DNA of 64,000 bases from positions 5,084,001 to 5,148,000 of the forward strand of contig NZ_CP061281.1 of the NCBI RefSeq assembly GCF_014621695.1. Direction: 5' to 3'. Origin of the DNA: Streptomyces xanthii. GTDB lineage: Bacteria; Actinomycetota; Actinomycetes; Streptomycetales; Streptomycetaceae. Position numbers and translations under genes: made by a program. Under the pieces are notes generated by a model, which searched no databases, was not told the origin of the DNA, and saw only the letters and a list, made by a program, of their open reading frames with translations. Below are positions 54,056-63,265 of the stretch, one piece after another. Each line of letters opens with the position of its first letter. The first letter of the stretch is position 1.

Positions 54056-57000
54056 TCACTCGCCTCCCTGCGTGCGCAGCACGGACGCGAGCTGCGGCGG
54101 CCGGCGCAGCGCGAGCGCCGCGATGATCAGTACGGGGGTCAGGGCGACGCCGCCGAGCAGCAACGCCACCTGTGACGGCGGAAGCTGGATCAGCACCTCG
54201 GGCACGGGCCGGGACGCGTCCCCGGTCAGCACGATCAGCGGCACCACGGCCCGGGTCAGGAACGCGCCGAGCGCCGCGCCCACGAGCAGTCCGATCGTGA
54301 CGAGCACGCCCTGCTCGGCGGCGACGAGCCGGGTCAGGCGGCGGCGGGACGCGCCGAGCGCGGTGAGGACCGCGAACTCGTCGCCGCGTTCGCGCAGCGA
54401 GCCCACCGTGTTGACCGCGAAGCCGACCGCCGCGAGCGCGGCCGCGACCAGGGCCGCGGCCGACAGGGCGGACTGCGGGCCCGCGCCCAGCGGGTCGTCG
54501 CGCAGCGCGTCCACCAGCTCGGCGCGCGCGGTCACCTGCGAGGCGTCGACGCCGGGCAGATCCCGCGCGGCCGCGGCGGCGCGCGCGTCATCGCCAGGCT
54601 TCGTGGTCAGCCACCACTCGTCGGGGTCGAGCGCCGGGTACCCGAGCTCGGTGAGGGCGCGGTTCGCCGCGTGCAGGTCGAGGAGGACGGCTCCGCCGTC
54701 GCGCTCGGGGTCGGCGGCGCCGGTCGTCGGCAGGGCACGGACCGATCCGGCGATCCGGATCCGTACGGTGCCGGTGGGCACCGGCAGGTCCATCGTGTCG
54801 CCCTTCTTCAGGTCGGCCGAGGCCAGGAACCGGTCGGTGGCCACCGCCGGGACGGTGAGCGCCACCTGCCGGCGCACCGTGAGCCGCACCGTCGTGCTCG
54901 GCGTCGCCACGAACCATCCGGCGTCCTCGGCGGAGACGAACCCGGTGTCGTACGTGAACGCGAGACCGGAGCCGGCCCGCTCCACGCGCGGCGCGGTCGC
55001 CGGGGCGTCCCCCGCGGAGGCCGGGTCGTCCCCGCCCGTCGTGCCCTCGGGGTCCGGCAGCTGAGTGCGCCAGCGCGCGGCGGACAGGTCGAGCGGCTCC
55101 TCGGCCCCCGCCGCCGTGCGGGCCCGCACGGACCGCAGGGTGACCCGCTGCGAGGCGTTCTCGCCGAGGTGCTGCTCCGTCACGAACTCCAGGCCCGTCA
55201 GGCGCAGCGGGTACGCGGCCCGGCCCAGACCGGTGTCGAGCCGGTGCTCGCGGCCGTCGACCGGGAGCTTGCCGAGCGTGAGGCGGTACGGCAGGCCGAA
55301 GCGGTCCACGACCGTGGCCGCGACCGCCGTCGTCTCGCCGGGCGGCGCGCCCTTCCCACCGGAGACGGTCTTCGCGCGCAGCGCGAACGAGAGGCTCGCC
55401 GCGTCCTTCGGCACCGGCGCCCCGGGGTCGGCGGAGCGCGCCGGACGCACCGCGCCGAGCACCTTCCCCGGCGTCGAGCCGGAGAGGTCGTCGCGCATCA
55501 GCATCCCGTCGTGGACGCGGGCCGTGTCCAGGGCCAGCGCGGTGCTGGTCCGGCCGCTCTGCAGCGGGACCTCGACGCGCCGCGCGGGCGCCGCGTCCTC
55601 GACGCCCGGCACCGCCGGATACGCCGCCGCCTGCGCCATGCCGGGCTCCGTGCCCTGCACCCGCACCGACGCGCCCGCCCGGAAGTCCGCCTGGTCCCGC
55701 TGCGAGCGGTCCCACGAGGCGCCCTGGCCGACCGCGAGCATGCCCATCGCCGAAGCGAGGACGAGGAGCAGCACCGGGCCCGCGCCGCGCATCGGGCGGC
55801 GGCTGAACTGCCAGCCCGCGAGCGCCGTCGACAGACCCCGGCCGCGGGCGGCGCCGCGCTCCGCGAGCCGCGCCACCGGCGGCAGCAGCCGCAGCGTGAG
55901 GACGGTGCCGGCGAGCAGCGCCAGCGCGGGCGCCACCACGAGCAGCGGGTCGATGCCGAGACTGCCCTTGCTGTCGCTGCTCAGCGCGCCCGTGCCCGAG
56001 GTCTGCTGGTCCAACTGCCAGTAGGCGACGGCCGCGACGACCAGCAGGCCCACGTCCGCGCCGGCCCGCAGCGGCGCCGGCAGCGCCCTGGCCCGGCCGC
56101 CGCCGGGACCCTGCGCGGTCAGCGCGGGCAGCGTCACCGCGAGCGCGCAGCCCACCGCGACGCCGATGCCGACCAGCCACACCGAGGCGGCGCCCACCCC
56201 CACGTCGAGCTTCAGGCCGATCCGGGACAGGGCGCCCTGCGCGGCGACGAGCCGGGTCAGCGGGCCCGCGAGCAGCGGCGCGCACACCGCGGCGGGCAGC
56301 GCGAGCAGCAGCGCCTCGCGGGCCGCGAGCGAGGCGATCCGCCCCCGGGAGCCGCCGCGCGCCCGCAACGTCCAGGTCTCCCCGGCCCGTTCGGCGCTCA
56401 GCAGCCGCGCCACGAGCAGCAGCGCGTATCCGGCGAGCAGCACCAGTTGCAGCGCCACGATCAGCAGGGTGGACCGCGACACGAGCAGGGCCCGCTCGGC
56501 CCGGGTCAGCACGTCGGGCAGAGAACCGGTGACCGTCACCGAACCGGCGAGCGCCGGGTCGTGCTCCAGTTGCCGGGTGCCCGCCCGCGCCGCGTCGCGC
56601 AGCGCGTCGATCCGCCCGGTGGTCACCGCCGAGAAGTCCGCGGTGGCCAGCCACGCCGACTCGCCCACGCCGACCCGGCCCCCGGACAGCACCGACGGGT
56701 CCGCCATCAGCGGCCCGTACGTCGTGAAGCTCACCTTCTGCACGCCGTGCCCGCCGAGCTCGTCGAGCGCCCAGTACGGGGACTGCGGGCGGGCCGGGCG
56801 GTAGACGCCGGTCAGTTCGACGGTGAGCTTCTTGCCGCCGAGCCGGTCGGTGAGGACGAGACGGTCACCGGGCGCGAGCTTCAGCTGCTGCGCGGCGGCC
56901 TGGGGCAGCGCCGCCTCGACCGTCTTTCCGGGGACGGCCCGGGGGAGCCGGCCGTCGGTCAGCTTCACCTCGGAGCGGTCGAGGACCGCGAACCTGGTCA

Positions 57001-57337
57001 GATCAGGCCGGTCCCGATCCGGTCCCGGCAGCGCGTACGCGCCCGACGCGATGAGCGACTGACGGCGCACCGGAAGTCCGTCGAAAGCGCGGTCCGTGCC
57101 CTTGCGGACGGCCGCCCCGGCGGCGTCGCGGCCGGACACCGGCACGTCCGCCTTCACCACGAGCGCGGTCGTCGTAGCGTCCCGGGTGCGCAGCATGTGC
57201 CGCAGCGAGGCGTCGCCGATCGCCCCCGAGAACGCGCTGAGCATCGCGAGGACGGACGTCGTGAGCAGGACGGCGAGGACGGCCGCGGTGAGCAGCAGGC
57301 GGTGCGCCCGCACCCGCAGGAGGACGAAATCCCACAC
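54056..57337 (-). CDS. FtsX/MacB-like ABC permease, very large
   Basis: 1093 residues from GTG 57337. N-terminal helix (LLLTAAVLAVLLTTSVLAMLSAFSG), a first extracytoplasmic domain, an FtsX helix cluster (STLLIVALQLVLLAGYALLLVARLLSAERAGETWTLRARGGSRGRIASLAAREALLLALPA), a second, longer extracytoplasmic domain of about 330 residues, and a C-terminal FtsX cluster (FAVNTVGSLRERGDEFAVLTALGASRRRLTRLVAAEQGVLV). It is first in the operon and should pair with the 908-residue permease. The cargo is unknown. Confidence 0.88.
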   Translation of the reverse strand: MWDFVLLRVRAHRLLLTAAVLAVLLTTSVLAMLSAFSGAIGDASLRHMLRTRDATTTALVVKADVPVSGRDAAGAAVRKGTDRAFDGLPVRRQSLIASGAYALPGPDRDRPDLTRFAVLDRSEVKLTDGRLPRAVPGKTVEAALPQAAAQQLKLAPGDRLVLTDRLGGKKLTVELTGVYRPARPQSPYWALDELGGHGVQKVSFTTYGPLMADPSVLSGGRVGVGESAWLATADFSAVTTGRIDALRDAARAGTRQLEHDPALAGSVTVTGSLPDVLTRAERALLVSRSTLLIVALQLVLLAGYALLLVARLLSAERAGETWTLRARGGSRGRIASLAAREALLLALPAAVCAPLLAGPLTRLVAAQGALSRIGLKLDVGVGAASVWLVGIGVAVGCALAVTLPALTAQGPGGGRARALPAPLRAGADVGLLVVAAVAYWQLDQQTSGTGALSSDSKGSLGIDPLLVVAPALALLAGTVLTLRLLPPVARLAERGAARGRGLSTALAGWQFSRRPMRGAGPVLLLVLASAMGMLAVGQGASWDRSQRDQADFRAGASVRVQGTEPGMAQAAAYPAVPGVEDAAPARRVEVPLQSGRTSTALALDTARVHDGMLMRDDLSGSTPGKVLGAVRPARSADPGAPVPKDAASLSFALRAKTVSGGKGAPPGETTAVAATVVDRFGLPYRLTLGKLPVDGREHRLDTGLGRAAYPLRLTGLEFVTEQHLGENASQRVTLRSVRARTAAGAEEPLDLSAARWRTQLPDPEGTTGGDDPASAGDAPATAPRVERAGSGLAFTYDTGFVSAEDAGWFVATPSTTVRLTVRRQVALTVPAVATDRFLASADLKKGDTMDLPVPTGTVRIRIAGSVRALPTTGAADPERDGGAVLLDLHAANRALTELGYPALDPDEWWLTTKPGDDARAAAAARDLPGVDASQVTARAELVDALRDDPLGAGPQSALSAAALVAAALAAVGFAVNTVGSLRERGDEFAVLTALGASRRRLTRLVAAEQGVLVTIGLLVGAALGAFLTRAVVPLIVLTGDASRPVPEVLIQLPPSQVALLLGGVALTPVLIIAALALRRPPQLASVLRTQGGE

Positions 57338-57523
57338 GCCAGCCGCCCCCGTATCCCCTGCGCTCTACGCCGTACATCCCCGAAAGTCTGTCCGGATGTT
57401 GTCAGAGGCGGTACGCATTGCGGAAGAGGTCTGGACCGGATCGTGACCGGAATGTGGAGCCCGTGTGCCGGAGATCGGGCGGAGGCGGTGCCTCCGCCCG
57501 GGGGCGCGCGGGGTGGGGCGGGC

Positions 57524-57928
57524 TCAGCCGGCGGTGTTCACCATCGAGGCCGCCGCGTACGTCAGGTAGTTCCACAGCGTGCGCTCGTGCTCCTCGGACA
57601 GGCCGAGCTCGTCCACCGCGTCCCGCATGTGCCGCAGCCACGCGTCGTGCGCCGCGCGGTCCACCTGGAACGGCGCGTGCCGCATCCGCAGCCGCGGATG
57701 CCCCCGGTGCTCGCTGTACGTGCGCGGGCCGCCCCAGTACTGCATCAGGAACAGCACGAGCCGCTCCTCGGCCGGGCCCAGGTCCTCCTCCGGGTACATC
57801 GGACGCAGCAGCGGGTCCGCGGCCACGCCCTCGTAGAACCGGTGCACCAGGCGGCGGAACGTCTCCTCGCCACCCACCTGCTCGTAGAACGTCAGCTCCT
57901 GAAGCGTGTCGCGCGGGATCTCAGTCAC
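57524..57928 (-). CDS. glbO: group II truncated hemoglobin
   Basis: 134 residues from GTG 57928. It has the 2-on-2 globin pattern: [34 protein letters not shown], then [42 protein letters not shown] with the proximal His in LRMRHAPF and Trp in the G helix (AWLRHM), as in GlbO/trHbO. It probably binds O2 or peroxide-related ligands. It is monocistronic. Confidence 0.92.
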   Translation of the reverse strand: MTEIPRDTLQELTFYEQVGGEETFRRLVHRFYEGVAADPLLRPMYPEEDLGPAEERLVLFLMQYWGGPRTYSEHRGHPRLRMRHAPFQVDRAAHDAWLRHMRDAVDELGLSEEHERTLWNYLTYAAASMVNTAG

Positions 57929-58033
57929 CCGTCCATCGTCTCAGACGCCCCGGCCGAGGACTCGGGGCTTAGGACCCCGCCCGGCCCGGTCCCGGGGCTC
58001 GCCGAACCGTGGCCGCCGGGGCAGGGTGGACAT

Positions 58034-59050
58034 ATGGGTGCAGAGCACGCCGACGCCGAGGGCGGCGACAGCGACGGTGACCTCGCGGTCCGTGCGGAGC
58101 GGGCACGGGCCGCACTCGTGCGCGAGATCGAGCTGAACGGGGCCTTCGACGCCGATCCCCGCTGGCGGGACGCGTTCGCCGCCGTGCCGCGCCACCTCTT
58201 CGTGCCGTACTACATCGTCGGCGTCCCCGGCGGCTACGAGCGGCTGTGGGGGCAGGATCCCGACCCGCGGCGGCGCCTGCGCTGGCTGGAGGGCGCCTAC
58301 GCGGACCAGCCGCTGGCCACCCGGATGCGGGACGGGGAGCTGATCTCCTCCAGCAGCCAGCCCTCGCTCATGGCGACGATGCTCGTCGAGCTCGGCGTGG
58401 AGGACGGGGACCGGGTCCTGGAGGTCGGCGCCGGCACCGGCTACAACGCGGCGCTGCTCGCGCACCGGCTCGGGCCCGACGCCGTCACGACCGTCGACCT
58501 CGACCCCGAGATCACCGAGTCGGCGCGGGCCCATCTCGCCGCCGCCGGGTACCGGGCGGTCGTCGTCACCGGGGACGGGGCGCGCGGGTGTCCCGAACGG
58601 GCGCCGTTCGACCGGATCATCGTGACGTGCGCGCTGCGCGGGGTGCCGTTCGTGTGGCTGGAGCAGTGCCGGCCGGGGGCGCGGATCCTGGCGCCGCTCT
58701 CCACGGGGATCGTCGTGCTCACGGTGCGGGACGCGGGGTTCGCGCAGGGGAGGTTCCTGAGCACCTCGGCGTACTTCGTCGCCCTGCGGGGGGCCGGCGG
58801 CGGGGAGGCCGGATCAGGGTGGGCCGGCCGCCTGCCGAGGAGTCTCGTACGGGACGAGGTGTTCCGGTTCGTTCTCACGCTGGTCGGCGAGTACGGGGGT
58901 GTGGACGCGCGGGAGGTGCTCCGGGTGTGGGAGCGGGAGGGGCGGCCGGGGCGTGAGCGGTTCGGGGTGACCCTGGATCAGGGCCGGGCCTATGCGTGGC
59001 TGGACGATCCGGCGGGGCCGCATGTGTGGCCTCTGCGGGGTTCCGCCTAA
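58034..59050 (+). CDS. protein-L-isoaspartate O-methyltransferase-like enzyme
   Basis: 338 residues from ATG 58034 (GGTGGA upstream). DPRWRDAFAAVPRHLFVPYY near 35-55 and SSSSQPSLMATMLVELGVEDGDRVLEVGAGTGYNAALLAHR near 98-140 are the PCMT start, the S-Q-P-x-x-x-A-x-M active-site segment and the SAM motif I. IIVTCALRGVPFVWLEQCRPGARILAPL follows. PCMT proper ends near 210; this has about 120 more residues (FVLTLVGEYGGVDAREVLRVWEREGRPGRERFGVTLDQG) of unknown role. True isoaspartate repair or modification of a peptide are both possible. Confidence 0.82.
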   Translation: MGAEHADAEGGDSDGDLAVRAERARAALVREIELNGAFDADPRWRDAFAAVPRHLFVPYYIVGVPGGYERLWGQDPDPRRRLRWLEGAYADQPLATRMRDGELISSSSQPSLMATMLVELGVEDGDRVLEVGAGTGYNAALLAHRLGPDAVTTVDLDPEITESARAHLAAAGYRAVVVTGDGARGCPERAPFDRIIVTCALRGVPFVWLEQCRPGARILAPLSTGIVVLTVRDAGFAQGRFLSTSAYFVALRGAGGGEAGSGWAGRLPRSLVRDEVFRFVLTLVGEYGGVDAREVLRVWEREGRPGRERFGVTLDQGRAYAWLDDPAGPHVWPLRGSA

Positions 59051-59094
59051 GGGGGAGCCGCTTGCTCGCCGTCGGCGGGTGCGGCTCGCGTCGT

Positions 59095-59263
59095 GGCTGG
59101 TCGCGCAGTTCCCCGCGCCCCTGAAATGCAGGCGCTGCGCGCCGCATTTCCCCGATCAAGGCGCAGGGCGCCTTTCATCCGGGGAAGGCGCGGCGAAGCC
59201 GCATGCCTTCCAGGGGCGCGGGGCTGTGTCCATCAGCGGCTCCGCCGCGGGGCGCGACCAGCC
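59095..59263. repeat. dispersed palindromic repeat, copy 4 (169-bp nested stem-loop)
   Basis: Outer arms GGCTGGTCGCGC (59095-59106) and GCGCGACCAGCC (59252-59263), then CCCCGCGCCCCTG (59111-59123) and CAGGGGCGCGGGG (59211-59223). Within are three smaller hairpins: AAATGC...GCATTT (59124-59149), AAGGCGC-agg-GCGCCTT (about 59158-59174) and GAAGGC...GCCTTC (59184-59209), plus GCGGC-tcc-GCCGC in the right arm. It lies between convergent genes and may also end transcription. Confidence 0.88.
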
Positions 59264-59300
59264 CCCACCGGCCGTCAGTCGACGAACCGGCCCAGAACGC

Positions 59301-60431
59301 TCAGCCGCGATGGATCGTGATCGTCGTCCACGCGCCCACGTGGACGCGGTCGCCGTCCTGGAGCGGGATGGGGACGAAGGGCTGGATGGGCTCGTCGCCG
59401 CCGTTGACCGTCGTGCCGTTCGTCGAGTTCTGGTCGACGACCGCCCACGAACCGTCCGGCTGCTGCACGAGCACCGCGTGCTGGTGCGAGACCCCGGGGT
59501 CCTCCGGCGGCACCGACAGGTCGATGTCCGGGGTGTCCCCGGTCGAGTGCCGGCGGCGGCCGATCGAGATCTGGTTGCCCACCAGCTCACGGCGCTGCTC
59601 CGGCGAGTACGCGGGCAGGTTCAGACCCGACGCCTCGGGACCGCTGCGCTGCATCATCGCCATGAAGTACTCGCGGTCAGGACCGATCGTCGCCGACCAG
59701 GTCACAGGCCCGGGCGGACCGGGCTGCGGCGCCGGCGGCATCGGCTGCTGCTGGAAACCATGGGGCGGCGGCGCGGGCGGGCCCGGCTGCTGCGAGGACG
59801 GGGGCGAGATCACCCAGTCGTCCCCGCCGCCGAAGGACGGGGCGGGCGGCGCGGGCGGACCGGGCGGGCCCGGCTGCACCGGCGCCGGGGGAGGCGGCTG
59901 CTGCTGGAAGGCCTGCGGGACACCGCCGCCCGTCGCGTGCGGACCCGGCGGCGGAGCCATCGGCCCCGAGGGGTCGCCCCCGAACGGGTTCGGCGGGATC
60001 GGCTCGGCCGGCCGGTTCACCTGCGAGGGCCGCGAACCCTGGTACTCGTACGGGTCGGGCCCCTGCGGCGGCTGCTGGAAGCGCAGCGCCGGATTGGCGC
60101 CCTGCGCCCCCTGCGGGCCACCGGAGGTGTGCGGCAGCGGCGGGTTCGGCGCGGCCGGGGTGTACGACGTCGCCGTGTTCGTGAGGAAGTTCCAGCGGCA
60201 CTCCTCGCAGAACGGCGCACCGCCCTCACGCGGCGTACGGCACTGCGGGCACAGTTCGGGCGCGCCCGGTCCGCCGCCCTGCGGCGCCTGCGGCACCGAC
60301 GGGCCGGGATATCCGTAACCGGCGGCCGGGGGCGGCGGCGGGGGCGGGGGCACGGCACCGGCCATGCGGTGACCGCAGACCTCGCACCAGTCGTCGGAAC
60401 CCGACTGGTGTCCGTTCGGGCAGGTCGGCAT
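59301..60431 (-). CDS. FHA-domain protein with zinc-ribbon start
   Basis: 376 residues from ATG 60431. CPNGHQSGSDDWCEVCGHR (residues 4-22) and LCPQCRTPREGGAPFCEECRW near 60-80 are two Cys4 zinc ribbons. A 180-residue Pro/Gly/Gln-rich linker follows. Residues 278-376 are an FHA domain: ISIGRRRHSTGDTPDIDLSVPPEDPGVSHQHAVLV and DQNSTNGTTVNGG, with the conserved Gly-Arg, Ser-His and Asn. It binds phosphothreonine. Last gene of the pknG-PP2C-vWA-FHA unit, so it is likely a target or reader of PknG phosphorylation. Confidence 0.92.
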   Translation of the reverse strand: MPTCPNGHQSGSDDWCEVCGHRMAGAVPPPPPPPPAAGYGYPGPSVPQAPQGGGPGAPELCPQCRTPREGGAPFCEECRWNFLTNTATSYTPAAPNPPLPHTSGGPQGAQGANPALRFQQPPQGPDPYEYQGSRPSQVNRPAEPIPPNPFGGDPSGPMAPPPGPHATGGGVPQAFQQQPPPPAPVQPGPPGPPAPPAPSFGGGDDWVISPPSSQQPGPPAPPPHGFQQQPMPPAPQPGPPGPVTWSATIGPDREYFMAMMQRSGPEASGLNLPAYSPEQRRELVGNQISIGRRRHSTGDTPDIDLSVPPEDPGVSHQHAVLVQQPDGSWAVVDQNSTNGTTVNGGDEPIQPFVPIPLQDGDRVHVGAWTTITIHRG

Positions 60432-60507
60432 GTCGGCGCTTCCCCCTCTCCTTCACGTGCCTGGCTGTCAGGCGTACTGCTCGTCGTCCTGCGTCAGGCG
60501 TGCTTCT

Positions 60508-61875
60508 TCAGGCTTGTTTCTTCACGCGAACCGTCTTGGTGGACCGGGTCTCGAGAGTCATCTCGTCGGCCTCCGCGACCTTCGCCTTCAATCGAACAGT
60601 ACCTTCCGCGGCATCCACCACGTCCACCACCTTCGAAAGCAGCTTCGCGGTGTCCGCGTTTCCGGAGAGCGCCGCCAGCTGCACCGCGCGGCCCAGCTTC
60701 GCGGTCGCCCCGTCCACGTCTCCGGCCTTGCGGGCGTCCAGCCCCTGCTGGATGACCTGCGCCAGTTCGGCCTGGCCCGTGTAGTGCGCGACCTGCGGAT
60801 TGATCGACGTGGACGCCGCCATGTCGTCCGTCCACACCGCCCGCACCAGCCCCTGCGACAGCGTCTGCGCCGTGCCGTCGGGCTGCGGGATCACCAGCGA
60901 GACCCGGGCCGCGAGCATCTCCTGGCCCAGCTCCGCGTTCGGCACCCGCACGCACACGTGGTAGTCGCGGGACTCGTCGCCCCACGAGCCCGTCGGATAG
61001 TCACCGGCGCGCGGGCCCGCCTCGGTGCGGCGGTCGGTCAACTCCTCGACCGCGGGCGCCACCTGCTTGACGAACGTGATCTCGGAGCCGAGCGGGGTCC
61101 ACAGGCGCAGCGCCACGTCCGCGACCTCCTTGCCCATCGCCGTCTCCATCATCTGCGTGAAATCCCCGGCCAGATGTGCCGGATCCGCGACGATGTCCGC
61201 CGTGCCGAGCAGCGCGGAGGCGATCCCTGTGACCTCTTTCACCTCCCAGTCGGTGCCGACCCCGCGCGCATCGCACGTGAAGCGGCCCGCGCAGTGGTCG
61301 AGCGCGGCCTTCAGGTCCTCCGGCGACTCGTGCTCGTTGCGCCCGTCGGTCAGCAGGATGCCGTGCCGCACCGCCGTCGGGGACACCTCGGGCGAGGACA
61401 GCAGCCGGTCGGCCAGCCGCAGCCACGTGCCGATCGCGGTGCCGCCGCCCGCCGACAGCTTGCGCAGCGCCTGCTTGGCCTGCTCGCGGGTGGCCGGGTC
61501 CGCGACCGCGAGCCGGCCGCCGCCCGGATAGACCTCCCGCGCCACGTGCGTGCCGTCGATCACCGCGAAGCGCACCCCGTCGCGCAGCGTGTCGATCGCC
61601 GCCGCCGACGCCTCGCGGGCACCGCGCATCTTCGTCGGCGGATAGTCCATCGAGCCCGAGCAGTCCACCATCAGCGCGACCGCCGCGTCCGGGCCCCCGC
61701 CCGCGCTGTACAGGTTCGGCGCCCCCACCGCGCCGCTCGCCGCGCCGACGGTGCCCCCGCCGGTGGACGTGACCGTGACGATCGCGTTGACGTCACGGCC
61801 GCCCTCCGGCAGGTACTCGTTCTGGTAGACCTCCACCGAGAACTGCGGGGCGTTCGATTTCGAGAAGTTGGCCAT
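60508..61875 (-). CDS. vWA-domain protein of the PknG operon
   Basis: 455 residues from ATG 61875. Beta-rich N-terminus (FSVEVYQNEYLPEGGRDVNAIVTV), then a vWA domain with MIDAS MVDCSGSM near 68, GTAIGTWLRLADRLL (T ligand) near 140 and HGILLTDGRNEHE near 165. A C-terminal half has helices and strands, ending KTVRVKKQA. No signal peptide, so it is cytoplasmic. It is probably a metal-dependent interaction partner of the neighbouring phosphatase and FHA protein. Confidence 0.9.
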   Translation of the reverse strand: MANFSKSNAPQFSVEVYQNEYLPEGGRDVNAIVTVTSTGGGTVGAASGAVGAPNLYSAGGGPDAAVALMVDCSGSMDYPPTKMRGAREASAAAIDTLRDGVRFAVIDGTHVAREVYPGGGRLAVADPATREQAKQALRKLSAGGGTAIGTWLRLADRLLSSPEVSPTAVRHGILLTDGRNEHESPEDLKAALDHCAGRFTCDARGVGTDWEVKEVTGIASALLGTADIVADPAHLAGDFTQMMETAMGKEVADVALRLWTPLGSEITFVKQVAPAVEELTDRRTEAGPRAGDYPTGSWGDESRDYHVCVRVPNAELGQEMLAARVSLVIPQPDGTAQTLSQGLVRAVWTDDMAASTSINPQVAHYTGQAELAQVIQQGLDARKAGDVDGATAKLGRAVQLAALSGNADTAKLLSKVVDVVDAAEGTVRLKAKVAEADEMTLETRSTKTVRVKKQA

Positions 61876-61920
61876 GTGACAAGTCCCCCTGCTGTATCAG
61901 GCCTTCTGTGGCAGACCGGA

Positions 61921-63261
61921 TCAGGCCGATCCTGCCCCCGTCGGCGGGACGGGGAACGGCAGCACCGCCACTGTTACGTTGTCGTGCCCGCCGCCGTCCA
62001 GGGCGTGACCGACCAGAACCTGCGCCGCGTGCAGCGGCCGCGCCGCCGCGTCGGCCGGGACGGCCCGCGCCATGTCCTGCGCCGACTCCGCGTAGTTCCA
62101 CAGCCCGTCCGTGCACACCACGACCACCCCGGGCCGGTCCGGCTTGAACGAGGCGGTGTGCGGCTCCAGTTCGTACGCGTCCGCGCCGAGCCAGCCCGTG
62201 ATCGCGTGGGCCCGCTCGTCGGCGTACGCCTCCGCCTCGTTCATCAGGCCGGCCGCCACCATCTGCGCCGCCCACGAGTCGTCCTCGGTGAGCCGGGCCG
62301 CGGGCGCGGTCCGGTCGTCCGGCACCCAGTAGGCGCGCGAGTCGCCGACCCAGCCGACGACGAGCAGCTCCTTGGTGACGACGGAGCCGACGAAGGTGCA
62401 GGCCGGCGCGTTCTGGTGCGGCTGGTGCTCGCGGGCCGTCTCGGGCTCCGCCGCCAGCGCGTTCACCGCGTCGGCCGCCGCCACGATCGCCTCGTGCAGC
62501 GCCTGCTGCGGGTGCGTCCCGCGCGGCAGGGACTCGTGCAGCGCCTCGTTGGCCGCCCGGGACGCGGCCAGGGACGCGTCGTCCGGCCGGGTCGCCGAGG
62601 ACACCCCGTCGCAGACCACGGCGACCACCGCGGGGGAGCCGTCGGGCAGCGCCGCCGACGACACCGCGAACGCGTCCTCGTTGCGGTGGTGGCGCAGGCC
62701 CCGGTCGCTGACCGCGGCGACCGCGCCCAACTCCTGCTCCATGTGGTCGCGTTCGCGCGGCTGGGCGTGCCCGCAGTTCTCGCAGTAGCCGTCCGGGTCG
62801 ACCTGCCCGGACCGGCACGCCACGCACAGCTTGGTGCCGGCCGGCGGCGTCGCCGCCTCCAGCTCCTGCGTCGTCGCCGTCCGCGGGTCGGGCGCCGCGA
62901 GCCGGAAGTCCTCACCGGAGTCGTCGGCCGCCGCGTCGGGCCCGTCGAAGCGGACCGCCGTGGGCAGTTCACCGCCCGCCGAGTCCGTGCCCTCCAGATC
63001 GGTCGGCAGATGCACCGGCGCGGGAGTGTCCGAGCTGTCCACCTCCTGCGCGGCCGGCCACTCCACGGAGGCGGCCCCGGGCTCGCTCTCCGCCTCGTTC
63101 TCCGGCCCGAGGTCGGGTGCGGCCATCGTCAGCGTCGGCCGGTCGTCCGGCCCCGCCGACAGGTCGTACCCGCACGCGCCGCAGAAGCGGTCGCTCTCCT
63201 CGAGCGGTTCCGCGCAGCTGGGACACACTGACATGGCGGCCGCCTTCTGCGTCTGCGACAT
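61921..63261 (-). CDS. PP2C-family protein phosphatase with two zinc ribbons
   Basis: 446 residues from ATG 63261 (an ATG at 63234 just before CPSCAEP is the alternative). Zinc ribbon CPSCAEPLEESDRFCGACGY near 12-31, an acidic linker, a second ribbon CVACRSGQVDPDGYCENCGH near 150, then a complete PP2C domain: SDRGLRHHRNEDAF near 186, VCDGVSS near 215, GWVGDSRAYW near 293, CTDGLWN near 374 and GGHDNVTVAV near 420 carry the metal-binding Asp and Gly residues. It should oppose the PknG kinase encoded directly upstream (4-bp gap). Confidence 0.92.
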   Translation of the reverse strand: MSQTQKAAAMSVCPSCAEPLEESDRFCGACGYDLSAGPDDRPTLTMAAPDLGPENEAESEPGAASVEWPAAQEVDSSDTPAPVHLPTDLEGTDSAGGELPTAVRFDGPDAAADDSGEDFRLAAPDPRTATTQELEAATPPAGTKLCVACRSGQVDPDGYCENCGHAQPRERDHMEQELGAVAAVSDRGLRHHRNEDAFAVSSAALPDGSPAVVAVVCDGVSSATRPDDASLAASRAANEALHESLPRGTHPQQALHEAIVAAADAVNALAAEPETAREHQPHQNAPACTFVGSVVTKELLVVGWVGDSRAYWVPDDRTAPAARLTEDDSWAAQMVAAGLMNEAEAYADERAHAITGWLGADAYELEPHTASFKPDRPGVVVVCTDGLWNYAESAQDMARAVPADAAARPLHAAQVLVGHALDGGGHDNVTVAVLPFPVPPTGAGSA

Positions 63262-63265
63262 CAAC

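Noticed and set aside
51328..57337. Long plus-strand open frames opposite the two permeases
   Set aside because: They are GC-rich mirror frames with Arg/Gly/Ala-rich translations and no domain motifs; the minus-strand frames carry the membrane helices and FtsX motifs.
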